A stretch of DNA of 46,896 nt from Aeropyrum sp. (GTDB lineage: Archaea; Thermoproteota; Thermoprotei_A; Sulfolobales; Acidilobaceae), in the NCBI GenBank assembly GCA_015523465.1, contig WAKF01000056.1, positions 1 through 46,896 on the forward strand, given 5' to 3'. The translations under genes were made by a program, and so were the position numbers. Under the pieces are notes generated by a model. It had not been told where the DNA came from and made no database searches. It worked only from the letters and a program-made list of their open reading frames with translations. The number at the start of each line of letters is the position of its first letter. Within the stretch, counting starts at the first letter, position 1. Shown one piece after another: positions 14,818-22,347 of this stretch.

Positions 14818-15816
14818 CTACATGAATCTTCTCCTCACATTATCCTCGAGTCTTTCAATTACCCTCTCAGCTACCTGTGAGATTACCGCTTCATCTCCAG
14901 AAGGCAATATTGTGCTACTGACTACTATCTTATCAAAATGGCTTATGTTAATAGTATCAAACATGGTTATAGAAGACCATCCTGCTTCTATGCTGCCGGT
15001 CAAGGCATTGACGTCTATAACATACTTGTTGATCGCAGAAGAAAGGTTTACTTTAATGCCTACAGTATACAACATTAAATCGGTTCCCAAGGCTATAACA
15101 GGCTTGCCTAAATCCCTTGCAGAATGTACTAGAACTGGAGCACCTACATCCACGATGGCTTTACCGGAGACTATACCGTAGAATGGTATGAACGCGGCGG
15201 AGCAATTCATTATGCTAGAGTATATGTTGACGTCGGGAGTGTAAATGACCTTTCTCCTTCTAGCCCTCAGCTCCCTTGCAAGCTTACGCCCGTCAAGGAA
15301 CGGGTATCTCTCGCCCACCACTACTAAGTCTATCCTTGGAGCCCGCGATATAGCTTCTTTCAGTATCGTGCTATAACCTATTGTAGCTATGCAGCCTTCA
15401 GAAGGCACCACCTGAGAGGCCAACGCTATGGCTTCTTCTATCTCTAACGATACTTCGTGTTCTAACGTGTTGAAGAGTCTAATAGCCTCGCCTCGCGGGT
15501 CTTTTAAGGGTTCTTTAAGGAGTAGGGTTTTCAAGGCGGTATCAACCATATCAATGATAGCGTAAAAGTGAGAGGGCACAGCAAATTCCCTCTTAACCTC
15601 GCTTGCTTCCTTCTGAAGTAATGCAAGGTCACGTTTACCGCCAACATCCTCTATCGAATCCTTGAAAATCGAGATTACTTCGAACACCGACGTTAGAACG
15701 TCTTTAGAGTATAATTCCCTTGCAAGCCTTTCTAGCTTTCCTCGTATCCTAAAGGGCTCTTTAAGGAACCTTGAATACACTCTTCTCAAAAACCAGGTTA
15801 CCACTACACCTAGCAC
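14818..15816 (-). CDS. IF-2B (eIF2B alpha/beta/delta)-like protein, divergent
   Basis: A 332-residue protein whose C-terminal two-thirds has the IF-2B/ribose-1,5-bisphosphate isomerase fold: 'GCIATIGYSTILKEAIS', 'IDLVVVGERYPFLDGRKLAR', 'VIYTPDVNIYSSIMNCSAAF' and 'LGKPVIALGTDLMLYTVGI'. The N-terminal 150 residues are helical, as in family members. The Cys and Asp pair expected in sugar-phosphate isomerases of this group is not evident, so a regulatory or uncharacterised role is likelier. A minus-strand TATA element near 15846-15854 fits as promoter. It is divergent from rnhB. Confidence 0.65.
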   Translation of the reverse strand: MLGVVVTWFLRRVYSRFLKEPFRIRGKLERLARELYSKDVLTSVFEVISIFKDSIEDVGGKRDLALLQKEASEVKREFAVPSHFYAIIDMVDTALKTLLLKEPLKDPRGEAIRLFNTLEHEVSLEIEEAIALASQVVPSEGCIATIGYSTILKEAISRAPRIDLVVVGERYPFLDGRKLARELRARRRKVIYTPDVNIYSSIMNCSAAFIPFYGIVSGKAIVDVGAPVLVHSARDLGKPVIALGTDLMLYTVGIKVNLSSAINKYVIDVNALTGSIEAGWSSITMFDTINISHFDKIVVSSTILPSGDEAVISQVAERVIERLEDNVRRRFM

Positions 15817-15873
15817 CCCACTAACACGGAGGTAGCGAGAGGGGTCATATAAAATGGGGAGTTAACCTGGAAC

Positions 15874-15918
15874 ATATAAATAGAGTTTTCCCCTATAGCA
15901 CACGTGTAAAGGAGGGGG
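15874..15918 (+). promoter_or_regulatory. rnhB operon promoter and ribosome-binding site
   Basis: ATATAAAT at 15874-15881 is centred about 27 bases before the expected transcript start near 15904. GGAGGGGG at 15911-15918 is a strong Shine-Dalgarno sequence 13 bases before the ATG at 15932, so this operon has a short leader rather than a leaderless start. Confidence 0.5.
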
Positions 15919-15931
15919 TAGAATCTCTAGG

Positions 15932-16669
15932 ATGAGAAATGTGCTTGTGGGGGTGGATGAGGCTGGTAGAGGGAGTTTAGTTGGCGATATGGTTATAGTG
16001 GCTTATGCTGTTCACAGCGATTCCATAGAAGCTCTAAAAGACTTGGGTGTTAGAGATAGCAAGGAGCTAGATAGCGGTCGGAGAGCCGAGTTATACTTTA
16101 GCCTTGTTAAGGTGGGAGTATTTTCAGCTTCTAGGGTAGAACCACGCGAGATAGACAGGTACAACCTTAATAAGCTTGAAGCGGTTAAGGTAGCTGAAAC
16201 CGTAGCTCGCCTCCTAAAATACTCTATGATAAAGGTTAATGGTGGTATCAGGGTGACTATAGATAAATTTGGAAACTCGTCGCTAGTAAAGGAAGCCTTG
16301 GCTAGAAGAGTTACTGGTATCAGATACGAAGTTGTAATAGAGGAGAAAGCGGACTCAAAGTACCCGGAAGTAGCTGCTGCTAGCATAATCGCCAAGTACT
16401 TGAGGGATTCTAGAATAAAGGTGCTCCGTGAGTTATATGGCGTTGAAGGAAGCGGTTACCCGAGCGACCCTAAAACTATAGAGTGGGTTAGGAAGGTGCT
16501 GTCAAGGGGTGAGCGACCGCCTATAATAAGGTATTCATGGTATACCGTAAAGAAGCTCGGAGGCCCTTGGATAAGAAAGAAGGAAGGGGCTCCTCTATCA
16601 CGCACCCTAGACGAATTCTTTGCGAAAGCAGGTGGCAGTTATGGTGAGAGGGAGAGCAATGTTCGTTGA
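15932..16669 (+). CDS. rnhB: Ribonuclease HII
   Basis: A 245-residue enzyme that cuts RNA in RNA-DNA hybrids and at single ribonucleotides in DNA. The first catalytic Asp-Glu pair is in 'VGVDEAGRGSLVGDMV'. 'DLGVRDSKELDSGRR' and 'KADSKYPEVAAASIIAKYLR' supply the remaining acidic residues and the family signature. 'GSGYPSDPKTIEWV' follows. It is the first gene of a four-gene plus-strand operon. Its 3' end overlaps the Trm10 gene by 29-50 bases, depending on the Trm10 start chosen. Confidence 0.93.
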   Translation: MRNVLVGVDEAGRGSLVGDMVIVAYAVHSDSIEALKDLGVRDSKELDSGRRAELYFSLVKVGVFSASRVEPREIDRYNLNKLEAVKVAETVARLLKYSMIKVNGGIRVTIDKFGNSSLVKEALARRVTGIRYEVVIEEKADSKYPEVAAASIIAKYLRDSRIKVLRELYGVEGSGYPSDPKTIEWVRKVLSRGERPPIIRYSWYTVKKLGGPWIRKKEGAPLSRTLDEFFAKAGGSYGERESNVR

Positions 16670-17717
16670 GAGACCCTACCAGGCGCTCCTCGAGCTGCTT
16701 GAAGCTAAAGGTATATATAGCCTTGGATCGAGGGTGTGGCTTCATAGAAAGCGGGCTGAAGAGTTAGGTTTTCAGTACGCTGCCGTAGAAGCCCTTGTTA
16801 GAGAGTACGATGTATATTATGATGCTAGTTTTAGAGGTAAAATCGTTCATGAAAAAGCCTATAAAGGGTCTAGGTTCAAGCTGCTTGTCGGCCCTGGCGA
16901 TGAGAAAGCTGAAGCTTCCCTTGCATCGAGGGGCGAGGTTGAGTATAGGGCTTTCAGATGGTCTGACATTGAGGACCTGCTACCAAACCCGCCACTCCCC
17001 CTGTATGTTATAGACCTTAGCATGAGGTTTATACATAGTGAGGATGAACTAGCAAAGCTTAGATTGCAGATTGCCGTATCACTCAATGTTATCAGGCGTT
17101 ATCTCTGGGATAGACATTTAGCATTGACTAGTGTCGACTCTGCTACAGTATCGTGGTTGACAGAGATTGTAGGGGAAAATAAGATGACAATGATGCAGAG
17201 TAAGCCTAGCGAGCTTCTTTGGAGTGTAGATGCGGATCGGGTAATAATACTAAGGCCTGACGCCCCTCAGCCTTTAACCGCTAACGATGTTATGATGGCG
17301 GACGCCTTCCTAATCGGGGGTATAGTTGATAGGATCCCAAGGCCGGGCGTTAGCAGAGTGCTGGATAACCTTGTCCCGTGGGGTACGCCGCGCAGGATAG
17401 AGCTAAGAGGCTCTATAGTGGGTGTGCCTGAGAGGATAAATAGGATCGTGGAAATACTGTTGAAGTCTAGGTACGAGTACCCGGGCGACGTTGAGAAGGC
17501 TATAATATCTAGCATGACTAAGAAGGACCTAGTAGCTAGGACTTACATTGAAATTATTAAAAACGCTAGGAAGACGCCTAAGGGGCTAGTAGTCTCGTGG
17601 GACTTCTACGAGGAGCTCAGGAAATGGCTTCCCATAACACCCCACGAGTTTGTGAAGGCAGCTCAGAGAGCTAGGGCGACTATAGTAGGTGAGCCTCCCA
17701 GTGAGCTTAAGAGTTAG
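16641..17717 (+). CDS. trm10: Trm10-family tRNA (purine-9-N1)-methyltransferase
   Basis: A SPOUT enzyme of the archaeal Trm10 family, which methylates N1 of A9 and/or G9 in tRNA. Seen: 'PLYVIDLSMRFIHSEDELAK' for the start of the methylase domain, 'IILRPDAPQPLTANDVMMAD' and the knot signature 'AFLIGGIVDRIPRPGVSR', with the catalytic Asp in GGIVD. The N-terminal 110 residues resemble the splicing-endonuclease-like domain of the crenarchaeal form. I prefer the ATG at 16641. A TTG at 16620 and a GTG at 16632 are in frame and would extend the protein by 7 or 3 residues. It overlaps the next gene by 29 bases. Confidence 0.85.
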   Translation: MVRGRAMFVERPYQALLELLEAKGIYSLGSRVWLHRKRAEELGFQYAAVEALVREYDVYYDASFRGKIVHEKAYKGSRFKLLVGPGDEKAEASLASRGEVEYRAFRWSDIEDLLPNPPLPLYVIDLSMRFIHSEDELAKLRLQIAVSLNVIRRYLWDRHLALTSVDSATVSWLTEIVGENKMTMMQSKPSELLWSVDADRVIILRPDAPQPLTANDVMMADAFLIGGIVDRIPRPGVSRVLDNLVPWGTPRRIELRGSIVGVPERINRIVEILLKSRYEYPGDVEKAIISSMTKKDLVARTYIEIIKNARKTPKGLVVSWDFYEELRKWLPITPHEFVKAAQRARATIVGEPPSELKS

Positions 17718-18588
17718 GGTGATAGCAGCGGATAGCATGGGAGTTAGGAGTATAGCCACTTTTGTAGAGCTATGCGGAGTTGCTATAGGTATAGACTTGG
17801 GCGCGTCAATAGCTCCTCGACGCTTCTCCCTGCCTCCTCACCCCTTAGAGCTTAAGAGGCTAGAGCAGTCGCTCGACAATGCTAGAAAATATATTATAGA
17901 AAGTGATATAATAGTAGTTACGCACTACCACTACGACCACTACATGAGAGACGAGCCAGAGCTATACTATGGCAAGACTGTGCTCGCGAAGGACATTAAA
18001 AGGGACATTAATAGGAGTCAGGCTATTAGAGGCTACAGGTTTATAGTGAAGGGTGGCGTTAGAGATAAAGCTAAACTTGAATACGCAGACTCGCGCGAAT
18101 TCGTATTTGAGAGGGTTAGGGTAAGATTCTCACCTCCAGTATGGCACGGCGAGGAGGGTACAAAGCTGGGTAAGGTCCTTATGGTATCGCTCGAATGCGA
18201 GGAAGGAAAAATAGTCTTTGCAAGCGACGTTCAAGGGCCTCCCACGCGAGAAGCTATAGAATGGCTTTCTAGAGAAGCTAAGGACGCAGATGTGATAATA
18301 ATTAGTGGGCCTCCATCATACCTAGCCGGGTATAAAGTTAGCTTGGATGCTGTGAGAAGAGGCGTGGAAGGTCTCGAAGAAGTTATTGTAAGAGCAGCTC
18401 CCCGCGTTATAATAGTTGACCATCACTTCCTCAGGGATATTAGGTACGTCGAGTTGAAGGCCGAAATAGAAAGCAGGTTGTCTAGAAGAGGGTTACAGCC
18501 TAGAATAATCACTGCAGCCGAATACATGGGTAAGCCTATCGAGCCCCTAGAAGCTCTAAGAAAAAAATTATGGAAGGAGGAAGGGTAG
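17689..18588 (+). CDS. Metallo-beta-lactamase-fold hydrolase, UPF0282 family
   Basis: A 299-residue protein with the metal-binding signature HxHxDH in 'VVTHYHYDHYMRDEPELY' and later ligands in 'VWHGEEGTKLG', 'FASDVQGPPTREAIEW' and 'IIVDHHFLRDIRYVE'. 'ADSMGVRSIATFVELCGVAI' at the N-terminus matches the archaeal UPF0282 group (COG2248), whose substrate is not known to me. The start is GTG at 17689, inside the end of trm10. Its operon partners Trm10 and Nep1 act on tRNA and rRNA, so an RNA-processing role is plausible but unproven. Confidence 0.8.
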   Translation: MSLPVSLRVRVIAADSMGVRSIATFVELCGVAIGIDLGASIAPRRFSLPPHPLELKRLEQSLDNARKYIIESDIIVVTHYHYDHYMRDEPELYYGKTVLAKDIKRDINRSQAIRGYRFIVKGGVRDKAKLEYADSREFVFERVRVRFSPPVWHGEEGTKLGKVLMVSLECEEGKIVFASDVQGPPTREAIEWLSREAKDADVIIISGPPSYLAGYKVSLDAVRRGVEGLEEVIVRAAPRVIIVDHHFLRDIRYVELKAEIESRLSRRGLQPRIITAAEYMGKPIEPLEALRKKLWKEEG

Positions 18589-18596
18589 AGGATGAT

Positions 18597-19289
18597 ATGT
18601 ATTCGAATCGTGATAGATCTTTAACAATAGTTTTCATTGAATCATCATTGGAGCTAGTGCCGAAAGAGCTTTGGAGCCACCATCAGGTTAAGAGGAGTGC
18701 GGAACGTTATAACTTAGAACCCGGCGACTTGATACTAGATAAAAGTCTACATTACAATGCTATGGAGGTCCTTCCCCAGAAGTGGAAAAGAGGGCGGCCT
18801 GATATATTACATACTTCTTTGCTCATAGTAACTGACACTCCACTATACGATAAAGGTTTAGTGCAAGTTTACTTTCAAGCGTTTGACGGAAGGATATTCT
18901 ATGTGAAGCCGGGGGTTAGAGTGCCAAAGCACTTTGAACGATTTAAGGGGTTAATGGCTCAGTTGTTAAAGCTAGAAAGGGTACCGCCTCGAGGTGAACC
19001 CCTTATTTGGAAAACTCATGATAGTCTCAGAGAGTTTGTAAAAGAGATGGGAGGGTTAATTCTATTATGGGAGAAAGGCGTTAAAATCAAACTAAGCTTC
19101 TTGGTGTCTAGGGCCTTAAATATGAGGGCACCTTTAGGTATAGGAGCTTTCCCAAAAGGGGACTTTAAGAAGAGTACACTAAGGAAGGCTTCTGAGAAGT
19201 ACGCCATCTTAGAAGGTGCTCAGCTTAAAACGTGGGGTGTGGCAGGGAGGATAATATATGAGTACGAGAGGTTTATGGGATATAGATGA
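18597..19289 (+). CDS. nep1: Nep1 (Emg1), 16S rRNA pseudouridine-N1-methyltransferase
   Basis: A SPOUT-class enzyme that N1-methylates a pseudouridine of the small-subunit rRNA decoding region and helps assemble the subunit. Recognised from 'LTIVFIESSLELVPKEL', 'LDKSLHYNAM', 'KRGRPDILHTSLLIVTDTPL' and the C-terminal 'GIGAFPKGDFKKS', the family signature of the cofactor knot. The ATG at 18597 follows the upstream stop by 8 bases and has GGTAGAGG before it; an earlier in-frame ATG at 18570 would add nine residues and lacks such a site. It is the last gene of the rnhB operon. Confidence 0.9.
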   Translation: MYSNRDRSLTIVFIESSLELVPKELWSHHQVKRSAERYNLEPGDLILDKSLHYNAMEVLPQKWKRGRPDILHTSLLIVTDTPLYDKGLVQVYFQAFDGRIFYVKPGVRVPKHFERFKGLMAQLLKLERVPPRGEPLIWKTHDSLREFVKEMGGLILLWEKGVKIKLSFLVSRALNMRAPLGIGAFPKGDFKKSTLRKASEKYAILEGAQLKTWGVAGRIIYEYERFMGYR

Positions 19290-19334
19290 GTATTTATTGT
19301 TAACTATAGGTCTCCGATGGAGTAAGATTTAGAG

Positions 19335-19763
19335 CTAAATCGACATAGAGTGGCCTTCACCCCTCCTATTTTCCCTGCCAAGGCCTATATCGCGTAGTTG
19401 GAGTAATGGGCTAATGCGTCCTTCTCTAACAGCTTCCTCTATAAGGTCCTTCACTGCGCTGGTATGCTTGATGTCGAGCTCAAGTAGCATCTCTGTGATC
19501 TTTAGGGTTGTATCCCAAACCTCTATGAGCAAGTCTCTGGGTATGTTTGACGATATGAAGGGGTCTTGCAGCCAGTCGTCAAACGCCTTTAGGGTCTTTA
19601 TGAGGTGGTTAAATGCTATTCTAGTATGAATTATTATCTCGAGCCTATCAGCCTCCCTAACTCTCTCATCAGCCTTTTTAAAGTTATCTAGTATCATACG
19701 CTGCAGCGTAACCCATCTTTCAAGGCTTCTAACGAAACCTGCTATGTCCCTAGGGGAAGCCAT
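19335..19763 (-). CDS. Small helical archaeal protein, possibly DUF2153
   Basis: A 142-residue protein predicted to be almost all helical: 'IAGFVRSLERWVTLQRMILD', 'RIAFNHLIKTLKAFDDWLQD' and 'LIEVWDTTLKITEMLLELDI'. I believe it belongs to a crenarchaeal family of unknown function (DUF2153), but I am not certain. It has no catalytic motif and no membrane segment. It lies 44 bases downstream of the Trm112-like gene in the psmB - nfi direction, so it may be the tail of that operon. Confidence 0.5.
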   Translation of the reverse strand: MASPRDIAGFVRSLERWVTLQRMILDNFKKADERVREADRLEIIIHTRIAFNHLIKTLKAFDDWLQDPFISSNIPRDLLIEVWDTTLKITEMLLELDIKHTSAVKDLIEEAVREGRISPLLQLRDIGLGRENRRGEGHSMSI

Positions 19764-19807
19764 TGTATATCACCCTCTCCCTCTATTTTTGCTGGAGGGG
19801 GGCAAGC

Positions 19808-20215
19808 CTATTTATCCTCATGTAATGGTAAAGGGAGCCTCATGTGCTGTTTAATCCAGGATGGCAGTTTTCCTCTCACTCTTTCTGCAAACTCCCGATC
19901 TCTTTCCTCGTCTCTATATTTGTCATCCATCATGACTGGTATAGTCTTGACTATAGGGTACCATCTGCCGCAGTAGGTACATACTATAACTCCCTCTTCT
20001 ATCTCGCGGTTCATGCAAGTTTTAATGCATGATGAGAGAGGTACTCTGGAAGCTGGTAAGTTGTATAAGTAGCACCACCTCCTACACTTTAGCTTAGAGG
20101 CATGCTCTTCACTAATACTAGCGTTTGACTCTAATTCCTTTAGAGAGTAGACTAGCAGGAATGGATTCCTGCATTCAGGGCAAGCTAGAAGCTCTAGATG
20201 GTAATATCTCACCAT
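19808..20215 (-). CDS. Trm112-like zinc protein with four extra cysteines
   Basis: A 135-residue protein. The flanking motifs 'LELLACPECRNPFLLV' (C12, C15) and 'EEGVIVCTYCGRWYPIVKTI' (C79, C82) match Trm112-like zinc proteins, which in other archaea activate several methyltransferases. Between them, in place of the usual short helical stretch, is an insert with two CxxxC pairs (C44/C48 and C63/C67), which could hold a second metal or disulfides. The C-terminal 40 residues are charged and helical. It starts 5 bases after the endonuclease V stop and is part of the psmB operon. Its partner enzymes are unknown; SAM-dependent enzymes elsewhere in the window, such as the NSUN-type protein, are candidates only by inference. 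Confidence 0.65.
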   Translation of the reverse strand: MVRYYHLELLACPECRNPFLLVYSLKELESNASISEEHASKLKCRRWCYLYNLPASRVPLSSCIKTCMNREIEEGVIVCTYCGRWYPIVKTIPVMMDDKYRDEERDREFAERVRGKLPSWIKQHMRLPLPLHEDK

Positions 20216-20219
20216 CCCG

Positions 20220-21014
20220 CTACCCCTTTATTACCTCAAACCCAAGCTTCCTCAAGACCTTAACGCTTTCTGGAGGGATGCGGGCATTATTGCCAACTCT
20301 TATAATACAGGTCTCTAAGTAGCTTGGCGGCGCCAATATCACGGATCTTTTTAATGCGGACTTAACTATCTTACTAACCTCGTCAGCCCTATAAGTAGGC
20401 TCGGGCAACTTCTTCACAGTAATCCTTTCCACAATGGTAAAAGCTGTTTCTAAGTCTATTAGATGGCCGGGGCTTACATAGAGTTTCGTGCTTCCCTTCT
20501 TAATTACGATGCCAACAACTTCGTCGCCTAAAACTACGTAGGTCCTACCTTCCTTTTCAACCTCGCGGCCGGCTAGCCTACGTTTAGCAACGCCTACTGA
20601 AGGTAAATTGTAAATCACGCCTACATGACTCGCTATGCCGAATCGACGAGGGTGAGAGATACCATGTCCATCGACTACTACGAGATCAGCTTTATCTTTC
20701 AAAGGATTAAAGGCCGGAACCATCACAGCTAGCTCCCTAAAAGCTAGAAACCCCGGTACATATGGTACGCAAACCCTCCCCAAGTACACACTACACCTAG
20801 AAACCCTTAGGGAACTAGACCACTCCACTAGGACCGCAACGCCTATCCCAACTTCCACGCCCTCTATAGTAGCGTAGGAGGCGTCAAGCCCGGCCACGAC
20901 TTGAGGCTCAGGCACTAGGGGTTTAAGCACTATCTTGCGAGACAAAAGTCTCTGAGCCCTTTCAGCAGCTTTAACCTTAAACGGGAGGCCGCAAGCCACG
21001 ATAAACCCTCTCAC
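20220..21014 (-). CDS. nfi: Endonuclease V
   Basis: A 264-residue enzyme that nicks DNA (or RNA) near deaminated adenine (inosine). The catalytic core has '[14 protein letters not shown]' with the first Asp, '[17 protein letters not shown]', '[20 protein letters not shown]' with the second Asp, and 'GVAKRRLAG'. The usual core ends around '[16 protein letters not shown]'. A further 40-50 residues follow ('[18 protein letters not shown]', '[16 protein letters not shown]'), making it longer than the common form. Its start overlaps the psmB stop by 4 bases. Confidence 0.92.
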   Translation of the reverse strand: MRGFIVACGLPFKVKAAERAQRLLSRKIVLKPLVPEPQVVAGLDASYATIEGVEVGIGVAVLVEWSSSLRVSRCSVYLGRVCVPYVPGFLAFRELAVMVPAFNPLKDKADLVVVDGHGISHPRRFGIASHVGVIYNLPSVGVAKRRLAGREVEKEGRTYVVLGDEVVGIVIKKGSTKLYVSPGHLIDLETAFTIVERITVKKLPEPTYRADEVSKIVKSALKRSVILAPPSYLETCIIRVGNNARIPPESVKVLRKLGFEVIKG

Positions 21015-21640
21015 GATACTAGCTTTAAAGTTGTGCTCTTGAACGCGGGGTCTCCATTAACAGGTATTATGAGCAGGTCGACACCGTCGCCGCTTGATGC
21101 GTCCCTCTTTATGGCAGCTAGCACAGCATTATGGGCTAGTTTCTCTGCTTCTTGAAGGCTAAGGTCCTCTTTATATCCTTCCTCAAGTACTCCAAAGGCT
21201 ATTGTAGCGCCAGAGCCTGCAGCAGTGTAATTATCCTCTATTATGGAGCCTAGAGGGTCTAGTACGTAGAGGGTGGGTTTACCCTCAGGTTCTACGCCTC
21301 CCACAAGCACTTCAACGTAGAACGGGAAGATCTTATAGGAGTAGAGCAGGGCTGAGAGGTATTTTGCTACGTTAGCTACGCTGGGCTCCTTGCCTGACTC
21401 GAGGGAGTAGAGTTTCATTGATGCTTCCACGATCCTAACAAGTCCTCCCACATCGCCGTATAGTCCGGCGAAAGCTACTCCTATTTTCTTCCTGATGTGA
21501 AAGAGCTTTCTAAAGCTCCTACTCAAGATAAAGCCGCCATAGCTCATCCTTTTATCTGTAGCGAGTACGACTCCATCATTAACTTTAACGCCCACAGCGG
21601 TAGCCCCAAAGTACTGTGACGCCACTACACAGCCCCTCAT
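21011..21640 (-). CDS. psmB: 20S proteasome beta subunit with Ala at the catalytic position
   Basis: A 209-residue Ntn-hydrolase-fold subunit. '[18 protein letters not shown]', '[20 protein letters not shown]' and the C-terminal '[15 protein letters not shown]' identify a proteasome beta subunit. In active subunits the mature chain begins Thr-Thr-Thr-Val-Gly after a Gly; here the matching stretch is Gly-Ala-Thr-Ala-Val-Gly (residues 12-17), so the Thr1 nucleophile is Ala13. The Asp17-, Lys33-, Asp166- and Ser169-equivalents remain. It is probably a non-catalytic partner of an active beta subunit encoded elsewhere, as seems to be the case in Sulfolobus. It heads the psmB - nfi - Trm112-like operon. 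Confidence 0.9.
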   Translation of the reverse strand: MRGCVVASQYFGATAVGVKVNDGVVLATDKRMSYGGFILSRSFRKLFHIRKKIGVAFAGLYGDVGGLVRIVEASMKLYSLESGKEPSVANVAKYLSALLYSYKIFPFYVEVLVGGVEPEGKPTLYVLDPLGSIIEDNYTAAGSGATIAFGVLEEGYKEDLSLQEAEKLAHNAVLAAIKRDASSGDGVDLLIIPVNGDPAFKSTTLKLVS

Positions 21641-21806
21641 AATGCCTATTATGCCGGCGTGTGGGATTAAGGGTTAGCTTGACCTTACACTCTCACTTAC
21701 GGTAGCCCTTAATAAAGAGTTTCAAACTCCCCCTCTAAGTTAACACTCGACAGTATAAGTTTTCGTGAAAGAGTATGGGGAAAGCTTTCCTGGAGGATAT
21801 ACTGCC

Positions 21807-22340
21807 ATGAGATGCAAAGGTTGTGGGTCTGAAAGACTAGTATGGGAGTCCGGTTTAGTAACGTGTATGGACTGTGGTCTCGTAGTGGGCGAGGACATGC
21901 TAGAGGATACATATCCCTTAAGCTATGTTAACGTTGAAAGTAGCGTTAGCGAGAAGAGGGTTAAGCCTATAAGAAAACCTGATGATATTAATGGTAAAAC
22001 TGTTAGAGCCTTAGCTAAAAGGGCTTTAAGAAAAGGTAGTGTAATGGTATTATCGGAAGGTAGTGTAAAGCTTGTGCCATACTCTGACTACCTGGCAGAA
22101 GCCGCAGTTAAAGAGAGCGAGGCTTCAAGGATCTATTATAAGTTAAAGAAAGAAATTGGGGGTGGACGGAGCATCAGGGTTATAGCGGGCCTAGCACTTT
22201 ATCTTCACTATCTTTCTACAGGAATGAGCCCCTCTAAGGCACTCAAAAAAGCTTCTAGAGAGTCGAGAGCGTCGGAGAAAAGCATTTCTAATGCTGCATC
22301 AAAATATAGGCTTGTGATAGAGAGGATACTTAACGAGTGA
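21807..22340 (+). CDS. Miniature TFB-like protein (zinc ribbon plus one cyclin-like repeat)
   Basis: Starting at the ATG, a 177-residue protein. The N-terminus is a TFB/TFIIB-type zinc ribbon (C3, C6, C20, C23; 'CKGCGSERLVWESGLVTCMD' then 'CG'). The C-terminus, from about 100, resembles a single TFB core repeat: 'AGLALYLHYLSTGMSPSKAL' and 'SRASEKSISNAASKYRLV', comparable with the helix-turn-helix of the second cyclin fold. A normal TFB has about 300 residues and two repeats, so this is either a reduced paralogue or a distinct regulator. An in-frame GTG at 21765 would add 14 residues with no domain. The start is 8 bases upstream of nog1's neighbouring stop, and the two genes form an operon. 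Confidence 0.7.
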   Translation: MRCKGCGSERLVWESGLVTCMDCGLVVGEDMLEDTYPLSYVNVESSVSEKRVKPIRKPDDINGKTVRALAKRALRKGSVMVLSEGSVKLVPYSDYLAEAAVKESEASRIYYKLKKEIGGGRSIRVIAGLALYLHYLSTGMSPSKALKKASRESRASEKSISNAASKYRLVIERILNE

Positions 22341-22347
22341 GTCTACA

